Of a DNA stretch of 8,941 nucleotides, positions 1 to 8,764 are shown one piece after another (position 1 is the stretch's first letter; each line of letters begins with the position of its first letter). The DNA comes from DASSHC01 sp035693105 (GTDB taxonomy: Bacteria > Chloroflexota > Chloroflexia > Thermomicrobiales > Thermomicrobiaceae): contig DASSHC010000358.1 in NCBI GenBank assembly GCA_035693105.1, forward strand, positions 1-8,941. The letters are read 5' to 3'. The notes below the pieces were generated by a model, which saw only the letters and a list, made by a program, of their open reading frames with translations, was not told where the DNA came from and ran no database searches. The position numbers and the translations under genes are program-made.

Positions 1-2
1 TG

Positions 3-134
3 ACCGGAAACTACCTGCGGGTGTACGTGCCGGTCGAGCCGGGCGAGGATGCCGCAAATCGCGTCGTGACGGTGGGGCTGCGACATGCGTACCAGGATGG
101 GGCGCTGGCCGACGCGCCCGCGGTGATTGGATAG
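3..134 (+). CDS. C-terminal end of a probable MtaB/MiaB-like tRNA methylthiotransferase (5' partial)
   Basis: Only the last 43 codons are present, open from the window edge to a TAG at 132-134. The visible protein contains TGNYLRVYVP near its start and then NRVVTVGL. This is the pattern I associate with the closing strands of the TRAM domain in radical-SAM tRNA methylthiotransferases of the MtaB family, where a 'GLTxNYxRVYV' stretch is common. MtaB adds a methylthio group to threonylcarbamoyladenosine at tRNA position 37. The radical-SAM CxxxCxxC motif and the UPF0004 domain would lie upstream and cannot be seen, so the name rests on a short tail. The stop codon overlaps the purB ribosome site and purB starts 9 nt later, so the two genes are probably cotranscribed. 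Another TRAM-domain protein of the MiaB/RimO group is the main alternative. Confidence 0.55.
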   Translation, partial: TGNYLRVYVPVEPGEDAANRVVTVGLRHAYQDGALADAPAVIG

Positions 135-143
135 GAGCGAGAC

Positions 144-1454
144 GTGATCGAGCGCTACACCCGTCCGGCGATGGGCGCGATCTGGAGCGAGCGGCGCAAG
201 ATCGACCTCTGGCTCAAGGTGGAGATCGCGGTGGCCGAGTCCTGGGCCGAGCGCGGCATGGTGCCCCAGGAAGCGATCGCCCGCATTCGCCAGGCAAGCT
301 GCGATCTGGAGCGCATGAAGGAGATCGAGCGCGAAGTCGATCACGACGTGATCGCCTTCTTGCGCGCCACCGGCGAGACGGTCGGCGAGGCGTCACGCTT
401 CATCCACCTCGGGCTGACGAGCTCCGACGTGATCGACACGGCGCTGGCGCTGCAGATGGTCGAGGGGCTCGGCTTGCTGCTCTCCGATGTCGATGAGCTG
501 CTGGCGGCCGTCGGCGCCGAGGCGGTCAAGCACCGCGATACCGTGATGATCGGGCGCACCCACGGCGTGCACGCCGAGCCGATCACGTTCGGCTTCAAAC
601 TGGCTGTCTGGTACGACGAGCTGCGGCGCGGGCGTGAGCGGCTGGAGTTCGCCCGCGAGAACATCCGGGTCGGCAAGGTCTCCGGCGCGGTCGGGACACA
701 CGCCAACGTGCCGCCCGAGCTTGAAGAGGAGGTCTGCGCCCGGCTCGGGCTGAAGCCGGCGCCGGTCTCGACCCAGATCATCCAGCGCGACCGCCACGCC
801 CAGGTGATCGGGGCGCTGGCGCTGGTCGCCAGCTCGCTCGACAAGTTCGCCACCGAGATTCGCCACCTGCAGCGGACTGAGGTGCGCGAGCTGGAGGAGC
901 CGTTCGAGGCGGGCAATCAGGGCTCCTCGGCCATGCCACACAAGCGCAACCCGCACGAGAGCGAGCGCATCAGCGGGCTGGCGCGAGTGCTGCGCGGCTT
1001 CGTGGTCCCGGCGCTGGAGGACGTGGTTCTCTGGCACGAGCGCGACATCAGCAACAGCTCGGCCGAGCGCATCATCCTGCCCGACGCCTTCATCTTGCTC
1101 GACTACCTGCTCGGACTGATGGCCGAGATTGTTTCCGGCTGGACGGTCTACCCCGAGCGCATGCGCGCCAACCTGGAGGCCACCCACGGCGCGATCTACT
1201 CGCAGCGGGCGCTCTTGGCGCTGGTCGAGGCCGGCATGGACCGGCAGGCGGCCTACAAGATCGTGCAGCGGGCGGCGCACGAGGCCTGGGAGAGCGGCGT
1301 GCCGTTGCGCGAGCTGCTGGCGCGCGAGCCGGCGGTGACGAGCCGGCTCAACCCGGCGCAACTGGACGACATCTTCGATATCCGGTACCACCTGGCGCAC
1401 CTCGACCGCACCTTCCAACGGTTGGGGCTGGGCGCGCCGGTGGCGGCCTCGTAG
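144..1454 (+). CDS. purB: Adenylosuccinate lyase
   Basis: Cytosolic homotetrameric lyase of the fumarase/aspartase superfamily. It removes fumarate from SAICAR to give AICAR, and from adenylosuccinate to give AMP. The 436-residue protein has the family length. It begins MIERYTRP, almost the same as Bacillus PurB, which supports the GTG start at 144. An AGGAG at 133-137 sits 6 nt upstream and overlaps the previous stop. Visible motifs are VDHDV (His67), LTSSDV (about 91-96), GRTHGVHAEP (about 137-146, with His140 matching the general acid histidine of the family) and the superfamily signature GSSAMPHKRNP at about 260-270, whose serine pair 261/262 includes the catalytic base on the mobile loop. 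WHERDISNSSAER follows near residue 300. It heads the pur genes in the window, with purC 9 nt downstream. Nothing looks truncated. Assignment is essentially certain. Confidence 0.97.
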   Translation: MIERYTRPAMGAIWSERRKIDLWLKVEIAVAESWAERGMVPQEAIARIRQASCDLERMKEIEREVDHDVIAFLRATGETVGEASRFIHLGLTSSDVIDTALALQMVEGLGLLLSDVDELLAAVGAEAVKHRDTVMIGRTHGVHAEPITFGFKLAVWYDELRRGRERLEFARENIRVGKVSGAVGTHANVPPELEEEVCARLGLKPAPVSTQIIQRDRHAQVIGALALVASSLDKFATEIRHLQRTEVRELEEPFEAGNQGSSAMPHKRNPHESERISGLARVLRGFVVPALEDVVLWHERDISNSSAERIILPDAFILLDYLLGLMAEIVSGWTVYPERMRANLEATHGAIYSQRALLALVEAGMDRQAAYKIVQRAAHEAWESGVPLRELLAREPAVTSRLNPAQLDDIFDIRYHLAHLDRTFQRLGLGAPVAAS

Positions 1455-1463
1455 GGGGCGCGG

Positions 1464-2363
1464 GTGATCAACGCCGACGAGCTGATCGCGGTAGCGCAGT
1501 TGCCACTCTTCCGGCGCGGTAAGGTGCGCGAGAGCTACGACCTGGGCGAGAATCTGCTGATGGTGGCTTCCGACCGCATCTCGGCCTATGACTCGATCCT
1601 GCCCAGCCGCATCCCCAACAAGGGGATCGTGCTGACGCAGCTCTCGCGCTTCTGGTTCGAGCGCACGCGCGATCTGGTGCCCAACCACCTGCTGACGACC
1701 GACCTGCACGGCCTGACGATGCTGCCGCAGGAGCTGCGTGAGCGGCTCGCGGGGCGCGCCATGGTCGTGCGCAAGGCGGAGCGGATCGACATCGAGTGCG
1801 TGGCGCGCGGCTACCTCAGCGGCTCGGCCTGGGCCGAGTACCGTGCCAGCGGGCGCGTCTGCGGCATCGAGCTGCCGCCGGGTTTGGTCGAGAGCGCCCA
1901 GCTCCCCGAGCCGATCTTCACCCCGGCGAACAAGTCGGAGGTCGGCCACGACGAGAACATCAGCTTTGACCGGGTGGTGGCGCTGGTCGGCGCGCCGCTG
2001 GCGGTGGAGCTGCGTGCCCGCACGTTGGCGGTCTACGCCGCCGCCGAGGAGTACGCGCGCTCGCGCGGCATCATCATCGCCGACACCAAATTCGAGTTCG
2101 GCCTGATCGACGGCGAGCTGGCGCTGATCGACGAGATCCTGACGCCCGACAGCTCGCGCTTTTGGGATGCCGAGCAGTACGCGCCTGGCCGGGCGCAGCC
2201 GTCGTTCGACAAGCAGTTCGTGCGCGACTGGCTGACCGGCTCCGGCTGGGATCGCGAGCCGCCGGCCCCCGCGCTGCCGCCCGAGATCGTAGCCGCGACC
2301 GCCGAGCGCTACATCGAAGCCCACGACCGGCTCACCGGCCGGCCGCTCTTTCCGCTGGTGTAG
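1464..2363 (+). CDS. purC: Phosphoribosylaminoimidazole-succinocarboxamide (SAICAR) synthase, long form
   Basis: ATP-dependent ligase that joins aspartate to CAIR to form SAICAR, the substrate of the neighbouring purB product. The 299-residue protein shows RRGKVRESYDLG (about 18-29, nucleotide-binding N-lobe), SDRISAYD (37-43), VVRKAERIDIECVARGYLSG (101-120), PANKSEVGHDENISF (154-168) and IIADTKFEFG (204-213), the SAICAR synthetase signature, followed by DEILTPDSSRFW. Length matches the roughly 300-residue class seen in actinobacteria and yeast Ade1, not the roughly 240-residue form of Bacillus and E. coli. The start is GTG at 1464, 9 nt after the purB stop. The ribosome site is weak, just a GGGGG at 1454-1458, so this start depends mainly on the position of the KVR motif near residue 20. 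Close spacing implies cotranscription with purB. Confidence 0.96.
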   Translation: MINADELIAVAQLPLFRRGKVRESYDLGENLLMVASDRISAYDSILPSRIPNKGIVLTQLSRFWFERTRDLVPNHLLTTDLHGLTMLPQELRERLAGRAMVVRKAERIDIECVARGYLSGSAWAEYRASGRVCGIELPPGLVESAQLPEPIFTPANKSEVGHDENISFDRVVALVGAPLAVELRARTLAVYAAAEEYARSRGIIIADTKFEFGLIDGELALIDEILTPDSSRFWDAEQYAPGRAQPSFDKQFVRDWLTGSGWDREPPAPALPPEIVAATAERYIEAHDRLTGRPLFPLV

Positions 2364-2385
2364 TTTGAAGTTGAGGAGTAGCAGT

Positions 2386-2682
2386 TTGGTCAGCAACGGA
2401 CACGATTCAGCGAGTGGCCAGCGCTGGCGCGCGGAGGTCTTCGTCTCGCTCAAGCCGGTGGTCAACGACCCGCAGGGGCTGGCGGTGCGCGACGGCCTGC
2501 ACCAGCTCGGCTACGGCGAGGTGGCGTCCGTGCGCGCCGGGAAGTACATCGAGGTCTGGCTGGAGGCCGCCGATCAGCACTCCGCCGAGGCGCGGCTGGC
2601 CGAGATGTGCGACAAGCTGCTGGCCAACCCTGTCATCGAGCAGTACCACTTCGAGCTAGCCAGGGTCGAGGAGGAGGCGTAG
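2386..2682 (+). CDS. purS: Phosphoribosylformylglycinamidine synthase, PurS subunit
   Basis: Small structural subunit of the three-part FGAM synthase (PurS, PurQ, PurL). PurS dimers bridge the glutaminase and synthetase subunits and help ammonia transfer. Family hallmarks are clear: AEVFVSLKPVVNDPQG near the N-terminus, GYGEVASVRAGKYIEV in the middle, and MCDKLLANPVIEQYHFEL at the C-terminus. I place the start at TTG 2386 because GAGGAG at 2373-2378 lies 7 nt upstream. This gives 98 residues, slightly longer than the usual 80 to 90 because of a polar N-terminal extension. An in-frame TTG at 2365 would give 105 residues but has no ribosome site. It lies 22 nt after purC and ends 3 nt before purQ, and its last codons contain the purQ ribosome site, suggesting translational coupling. 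Confidence 0.93.
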   Translation: MVSNGHDSASGQRWRAEVFVSLKPVVNDPQGLAVRDGLHQLGYGEVASVRAGKYIEVWLEAADQHSAEARLAEMCDKLLANPVIEQYHFELARVEEEA

Positions 2683-2685
2683 ACC

Positions 2686-3360
2686 ATGCGCTTTGGGGTC
2701 ATCACCTTTCCCGGCAGCAACGGCGACCACGACGCGCTCAGCGCGGTCGAACTGGGGCTGCGCCAGCCGGTCGAACCGGTCTGGTACCGCGAGACCAATC
2801 TGGAACGCTTCGACTGCCTGATCGTCCCCGGCGGCTTCGCCTACGGCGACTACCTGCGCGCCGGCGCCATCGCGCGCTTCGCGCCGGTGATGCAGTCGGT
2901 CGCGCGCTTCGCCGCGGCGGGCGGCCCAGTGCTCGGCATCTGCAACGGCTTCCAGGTGCTGGCCGAGGCGGGTCTGCTGCCCGGCGCCTTGCTCAAGAAC
3001 GGCTCGCTGGAGTTCCGCTGCCAGTGGGTGCCGGTGACGGTCGAGCGAGGGAACACGCCGTTCACACTGGGGCTGGCTGGGCGCACCCTGCGGCTGCCGA
3101 TCGCCCACGGACAGGGGCGCTACTTCGCCGACCCCGAGACGCTGGCCCGGATCGAGGCCAACGGCCAGGTCGTCTTTCGCTATGCCGCCGAGAACCCCAA
3201 CGGCTCGGTCAACGACATCGCCGGGGTCTGCAACGAGCGCGGCAACGTGGTCGGGCTGATGCCGCACCCCGAACGTGCCTACGACGCGCTCATCGGCGGC
3301 GACGACGGCCTGCCGGTGCTCGCCAGCGTCTTGACTGCCGGCGTGGCGGCGATTCGCTAG
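2686..3360 (+). CDS. purQ: Phosphoribosylformylglycinamidine synthase, glutaminase subunit PurQ
   Basis: Class I glutamine amidotransferase that releases ammonia from glutamine for PurL. The 224-residue protein has the small-PurQ length used with a separate PurS and PurL. It opens with MRFGVITFPGSNGDHD, then LIVPGGFAYGDYLRAGAIAR (about 45-64), the nucleophile elbow GICNGFQ with Cys86, and the catalytic His194 and Glu196 in LMPHPERAYD. The oxyanion glycines PGG are at 48-50. The ATG start has a GAGGAGGAGG run at 2669-2678, 7 to 8 nt upstream, inside the end of purS. One deviation is Gly at residue 13, where B. subtilis and Thermotoga PurQ, as I recall them, have Cys in 'GSNCD'. This is not a catalytic position. 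purL follows after 20 nt. Confidence 0.96.
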   Translation: MRFGVITFPGSNGDHDALSAVELGLRQPVEPVWYRETNLERFDCLIVPGGFAYGDYLRAGAIARFAPVMQSVARFAAAGGPVLGICNGFQVLAEAGLLPGALLKNGSLEFRCQWVPVTVERGNTPFTLGLAGRTLRLPIAHGQGRYFADPETLARIEANGQVVFRYAAENPNGSVNDIAGVCNERGNVVGLMPHPERAYDALIGGDDGLPVLASVLTAGVAAIR

Positions 3361-3380
3361 AACTATTTGGAGAGGTCCGC

Positions 3381-5576
<2,196 letters not shown>

Positions 5577-5585
<9 letters not shown>

Positions 5586-5606
5586 TGTACGTACGGCGAG
5601 TATGGT
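5577..5606 (+). promoter_or_regulatory. Weak promoter candidate ahead of purF
   Basis: TTGCGC at 5577-5582 (3 of 6 to the sigma-70 -35 consensus) and TATGGT at 5601-5606 (4 of 6 to the -10) are separated by 18 nt, spanning the purL stop and the 65-nt purL-purF gap. An 8-base palindrome GTACGTAC lies at 5587-5594 between them. The gap is much longer than the others in the pur cluster, so a secondary start for purF is possible, but the boxes are weak and read-through from purL is equally likely. Confidence 0.22.
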
Positions 5607-5638
5607 AGACTGGAAAGGTTCGGCGGGGTAGCCGGTAC

Positions 5639-5647
5639 GGAGAGGGG
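5639..5647 (+). promoter_or_regulatory. Ribosome binding site of purF
   Basis: GGAGAGGGG lies upstream of two in-frame starts, GTG 5651 and ATG 5657. Measured from its GGAG core, GTG is 8 nt away. Measured from its last G, ATG is 9 nt away. The site therefore does not separate the two on its own; the propeptide length of PurF favours GTG. Confidence 0.6.
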
Positions 5648-5650
5648 CGC

Positions 5651-7054
5651 GTGGTCATGCCGTTCGACGAGCCACGTGAGGCGTGCGGCGTCTTTGGTGT
5701 CTATGCCCCGGGCGAGGATGTCGCCAGGCTGACCTACTTCGGTCTCTACGCCCTGCAGCACCGGGGCCAGGAAAGCGCCGGGATCGCCACCTCCGACGGC
5801 GATGTCATGCGCATCCACACGCGCATGGGGCTGGTCCACACCGCTTTTGACGAGCCCACGCTGGCTGGACTGACCGGCCATATCGCCATCGGCCACACCC
5901 GCTACTCCACCACTGGCGCCAGCAGAGAGAACAATGCGGGGCCATTTCTGGTCGAGCAGGGCCAGATCGCGGTGGCGCACAATGGCAATCTGGTAAACAC
6001 TGAGGAGTTGCGCCAGGAGCTGTTGGCGCGCGGGATCGCGCTGGAGGGCACAACCGACTCCGAGGTGCTGGCCTGGATGATCGCGCTCGATGACGCGCCG
6101 ACCATCGCCGACCGGGTGCGCCGCTCGATGGAGCGCTTCGTGGGAGCGTATAGCCTGGCGATCTTGACGCCGGAGGCGGTGGTGGCGGTGCGCGATCCGC
6201 TCGGCATCCGCCCGCTCTGCCTCGGCCGGCTCGGTGAGCACTGGGTGGTCGCCTCGGAGAGCTGTGCTCTGGCAACCATCGGCGCCAGCTTCGAGCGCAC
6301 GGTCGAGCCGGGCGAGATCGTGGTGATCGACGCCGACGGCTTCCACTCCTACCCGGCGCCCGAGCGGCCCGAGCGCCAGGCGCTCTGCCTCTTCGAATTC
6401 ATCTATTTTGCGCGCCCGGACAGCCAGCTGATGGGCGAACGTCTGCATCTGGCGCGGCAGCGCATGGGCGCCGAGCTGTGGCGCGAGGATCCGATCGAGG
6501 CAGACATCGTGGTGCCGCTGCCAGACTCCGCCGTGCCGGCCGCGATCGGCTACGCCCGAGCCTCCGGCATCCCCTACGCCGAGGGCCTGATTAAGAACCG
6601 CTACATCGGCCGCACCTTCATCCAGCCCGACCAGCGGCTGCGCGAGCAGGGCGTCAAGCTCAAGTTCAACGCGCTGCCCGAAGTGCTGGAGGGCAAGCGG
6701 GTCGTGCTGGTCGACGACACCATCGTGCGCGGCACCACCAGCAAGCCGATCGTCGACCTGCTGCGGCAGAACGGGGCGCGCGAGGTGCACATGCGCGTCC
6801 ACGCGCCGCCGATCAAGTGGCCTTGCTATCTGGGGGTCGATATGGCGCTCCGCGAGGAGTTGATCGCGGCCAACCTCTCAGTCGAGGAGATCGGCCGGGC
6901 GATCGGGGCCGACTCGATCCACTACCTGAGCCTCGACGGGCTGATGCGTGCCATCGGCTTACCGCGCGCCAACTTCTGCAACGCCTGCCTGACCGGCGAG
7001 TACCCGGTGCCGGTGGACAGTGCGGTGCGGCCGATCGCCCTGGTCCGCCGCTAG
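5651..7054 (+). CDS. purF: Amidophosphoribosyltransferase (glutamine PRPP amidotransferase)
   Basis: First committed enzyme of purine synthesis: PRPP plus glutamine gives 5-phosphoribosylamine. The 467-residue protein has an N-terminal Ntn glutaminase domain and a C-terminal phosphoribosyltransferase domain. ACGVFGVYAP places the nucleophile at Cys12 when the GTG at 5651 is used. That leaves an 11-residue propeptide, the same length as in B. subtilis PurF, so I prefer GTG to ATG 5657. Next come LQHRGQESAGI (about 35-45), IGHTRYSTTG (80-89) and the PRPP loop VVLVDDTIVRGTTS (351-364). Cys246, Cys392, Cys443 and Cys446 (the last two in FCNAC) match the four ligands of the [4Fe-4S] cluster of Bacillus-type PurF, so I infer an oxygen-labile cluster enzyme matured by propeptide cleavage. 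Regulation by AMP and GMP is typical of the family. It closes the pur run. Confidence 0.97.
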   Translation: MVMPFDEPREACGVFGVYAPGEDVARLTYFGLYALQHRGQESAGIATSDGDVMRIHTRMGLVHTAFDEPTLAGLTGHIAIGHTRYSTTGASRENNAGPFLVEQGQIAVAHNGNLVNTEELRQELLARGIALEGTTDSEVLAWMIALDDAPTIADRVRRSMERFVGAYSLAILTPEAVVAVRDPLGIRPLCLGRLGEHWVVASESCALATIGASFERTVEPGEIVVIDADGFHSYPAPERPERQALCLFEFIYFARPDSQLMGERLHLARQRMGAELWREDPIEADIVVPLPDSAVPAAIGYARASGIPYAEGLIKNRYIGRTFIQPDQRLREQGVKLKFNALPEVLEGKRVVLVDDTIVRGTTSKPIVDLLRQNGAREVHMRVHAPPIKWPCYLGVDMALREELIAANLSVEEIGRAIGADSIHYLSLDGLMRAIGLPRANFCNACLTGEYPVPVDSAVRPIALVRR

Positions 7055-7060
7055 TCTCGC

Positions 7061-7089
7061 TTGACGCGCGCCGCGCGCCGCTCTACCAT
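7061..7089 (+). promoter_or_regulatory. Candidate sigma-70-type promoter for gcvT-gcvH
   Basis: TTGACG at 7061-7066 (5 of 6 to the -35 consensus) and TACCAT at 7084-7089 (4 of 6 to the -10) are separated by exactly 17 nt, inside the 144-nt gap between purF and gcvT. The spacer contains a tandem direct repeat of GCGCGCC (7066-7072 and 7073-7079). Initiation near 7096 would give a leader of about 100 nt before gcvT. It is the best promoter match I found in the window, but not proven. Confidence 0.45.
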
Positions 7090-7153
7090 CCGGCGGTTGA
7101 AGCGTGTCTGCCGCTGCCGTGGCATTGTTGTCGCGGTCGTTGAGGTGGTGTAG

Positions 7154-7170
7154 CCCGGAGCGGGTCCGGG
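7154..7170 (+). other. GC hairpin in the gcvT leader
   Basis: CCCGGA (7154-7159) and TCCGGG (7165-7170) form a perfect 6-bp stem with a 5-nt loop, 28 nt before the gcvT start and 11 nt before its ribosome site. It is followed by GCGTTT, too short a T run for a convincing intrinsic terminator. It may be a weak end for the purF transcript, a leader structure affecting gcvT translation, or chance in GC-rich DNA. Confidence 0.3.
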
Positions 7171-7181
7171 GCGTTTGACGC

Positions 7182-7190
7182 GGGAGGGAG
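7182..7190 (+). promoter_or_regulatory. Ribosome binding site of gcvT
   Basis: GGGAGGGAG ends 8 nt before GTG 7199. It selects this start over the in-frame TTG at 7175, which lies upstream of the ribosome site and would place the site within the coding region. Confidence 0.75.
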
Positions 7191-7198
7191 AGCGGCGC

Positions 7199-8320
7199 GT
7201 GGCTGAGCTGCAGCAGACACCACTCGCCGGGCGACATCAGGAGCTCGGCGCGCGCATGGTGGACTTCGCCGGCTGGTACATGCCGGTCCAGTTTCACGGG
7301 ATCGTCGAAGAGCACAACGCGGTGCGGCACGCCGCCGGGTTGTTCGACCTGGGGCACATGGGGCAGGTCGACGTCGAGGGTCCGGATGCCGAGGCGTTCC
7401 TGAACTATGTCGCGACCAACGATGTGCGCACGCTGGAGCCGGGGGCGGCCCAGTACTCGATGCTGCTCTACCCCAGCGGCGGCGTGGTAGACGACATTAT
7501 CGTCTATCGCTGCCCCGACGAGGTGAGCTTCTTCGTGGTGATCAACGCCGCCAATATCGACAAGGACCTCGCCTGGATCAAGGAGCAGCGCGCAAAGCGC
7601 TCCGATCTCGACGTGACCATCGAGAATGTCTCGCCCGCCACCGGCATGATCGCCATCCAGGGGCCGAAGTCCCAGGAAATCCTGCAGCCGATCACCGACT
7701 CCGACCTGTCGCAACTGGAGTACTTCCACGCCCTGGAGGGTGAGGTCGAGGGCATCCCCTGTATGGTAGCGCGCACCGGCTACACCGGCGAGGATGGCTT
7801 CGAAATCTACTGCCCGATCGATCAGACGTTGACGATCTGGAATAAGCTGCTGCAGGTCGGCGTGCCGCTGGGCCTGCAGCCGATCGGCCTTGGCGCCCGC
7901 GATACGCTGCGCCTGGAGGCCAAGATGGCGCTCTACGGCAATGAGCTGTCGCCGGAGATCACGCCGCTGGAAGCGGGGCTCGCCTGGGCGGTCAAGCTCG
8001 ATAAAGACGACTTCATCGGGCGCGACGCCCTGATGCGGCAGAAGGAAGCGGGCGTGCCGCGCCGGCTGGTCGGCTTCAAGCTGACGCAGCGCGGCGGCGT
8101 GCCGCGCGCCGGCTACGAGGTCGAGGTCGGCGGCGAGCGCGTGGGTGAAGTGACCAGCGGTACCTACTCGCCGACGCTGGGCGAGAACATCGGGCTGGCG
8201 CTGGTCGACCGCGCGGTGGCCAAGGTCGGTAAGCCGCTGGCGATCGTGATCCGCGGCAAGCCGGTGGAGGCCATCCAGGTCAAAACCCCCTTCTATCAGC
8301 GTCCGGCACAGGCGAGTTGA
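7199..8320 (+). CDS. gcvT: Glycine cleavage system T protein (aminomethyltransferase)
   Basis: Takes the aminomethyl group from lipoyl-GcvH and transfers the methylene to tetrahydrofolate, releasing ammonia and giving 5,10-methylene-THF. The 373-residue protein has the usual GcvT length. Motifs in order: FAGWYMPVQF (about 23-32), GLFDLGHMGQ (47-56), YPSGGVVDDIIVYR (91-104, with Asp98/Asp99 at the catalytic aspartate position), ARTGYTGEDGFEIY (191-204, with the folate-contacting Glu199), GLGARDTLRLEAKMALYGNEL (230-250) and the C-terminal barrel motif SGTYSPTLGENIGLALV (320-336). DELGA-type and YgfZ-type relatives lack this full set, so GcvT proper is well supported. The start is GTG 7199, from the strong upstream ribosome site. 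gcvH follows after 26 nt, implying one operon. gcvP is not in the window. Confidence 0.96.
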   Translation: MAELQQTPLAGRHQELGARMVDFAGWYMPVQFHGIVEEHNAVRHAAGLFDLGHMGQVDVEGPDAEAFLNYVATNDVRTLEPGAAQYSMLLYPSGGVVDDIIVYRCPDEVSFFVVINAANIDKDLAWIKEQRAKRSDLDVTIENVSPATGMIAIQGPKSQEILQPITDSDLSQLEYFHALEGEVEGIPCMVARTGYTGEDGFEIYCPIDQTLTIWNKLLQVGVPLGLQPIGLGARDTLRLEAKMALYGNELSPEITPLEAGLAWAVKLDKDDFIGRDALMRQKEAGVPRRLVGFKLTQRGGVPRAGYEVEVGGERVGEVTSGTYSPTLGENIGLALVDRAVAKVGKPLAIVIRGKPVEAIQVKTPFYQRPAQAS

Positions 8321-8330
8321 GTCGAGCGAA

Positions 8331-8338
8331 AGGGAAGG
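8331..8338 (+). promoter_or_regulatory. Ribosome binding site of gcvH
   Basis: AGGGAAGG ends 8 nt before ATG 8347 and fixes that start. An in-frame TTG at 8317, overlapping the gcvT stop, would add ten residues before the conserved N-terminus and lacks its own site. Confidence 0.7.
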
Positions 8339-8346
8339 TTACGGGG

Positions 8347-8736
8347 ATGCCGAATATCCCGTCAGATCTGCGCTACTCACAGACACACGAGTGGGTCCGG
8401 GTCAATGGCGACGTGGCCGAAATCGGCATGGATGACTACGCGCAGGAGCAACTCGGCGACATCACCTATCTGGAGCTGCCAGAGCAGGGCGCCGAGGTGG
8501 CCCAGGGCGAGCCGCTGGGGGTGGTGGAGTCGGTCAAGGCCGCCAGCGACATCTACTCGCCGGTCAGCGGCGCGGTGGTCGAATCCAACCAGGAGGCGGT
8601 CAATGCGCCTGACGCGGTCAACACACACCCCTACGAGACCTGGCTGCTGCGCGTGCGCATGAGCGACGCCAGCCAACTCGACAACCTGATGGATGCCGGA
8701 GCGTACGAGAAGTTCCTGGACGAGCAGGGCGGCTAA
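8347..8736 (+). CDS. gcvH: Glycine cleavage system H protein (lipoyl carrier)
   Basis: Lipoylated shuttle protein that carries the aminomethyl intermediate from the P protein to GcvT. The 129-residue product has the normal length. It begins with the typical LRYSQTHEWVRVNGD segment (about 8-22), then IGMDDYAQEQLGDITYLELP (26-45), and the lipoylation motif ESVKAASDIYSP, with the modified lysine at residue 64. NxxPYETWLLRV near residues 96-108 is the usual closing strand, though the 'PYGxGW' glycines common in the family are replaced by ET here. The start is ATG 8347. Lipoylation needs LipB/LipA or LplA, none of which is present here. A GC hairpin 29 nt after the TAA probably ends the gcvT-gcvH transcript. 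Confidence 0.96.
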   Translation: MPNIPSDLRYSQTHEWVRVNGDVAEIGMDDYAQEQLGDITYLELPEQGAEVAQGEPLGVVESVKAASDIYSPVSGAVVESNQEAVNAPDAVNTHPYETWLLRVRMSDASQLDNLMDAGAYEKFLDEQGG

Positions 8737-8764
8737 CCGGCCCCCACAGCTCGACGGCGGCCAA

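Noticed and set aside
393..2465. 690-codon open frame on the minus strand across purB, purC and the purS start
   Set aside because: It mirrors strongly supported + strand genes. Its product is rich in Arg, Gln, Ala and His with no recognisable domain, as expected from the reverse of GC-biased codons.
2607..3380. In-frame upstream extension of purL through purQ
   Set aside because: The stretch is Arg-rich nonsense overlapping purQ in another frame. PurL homology and the ribosome site place the start at GTG 3381.
5618..5623. Half PurBox-like GTTCGG (reverse of CCGAAC) before purF
   Set aside because: A Bacillus-type PurR operator needs two inverted AT-flanked boxes about 16-17 nt apart. Only one bare six-base match is present, which is expected by chance.
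7055..7198. Glycine riboswitch ahead of gcvT
   Set aside because: I do not see the conserved purine-rich core of that aptamer class in either a single or tandem arrangement. A covariance search would settle it.
7175..7198. TTG 7175 as the gcvT start
   Set aside because: It would put the strong GGGAGGGAG ribosome site inside the gene and add eight non-conserved residues.
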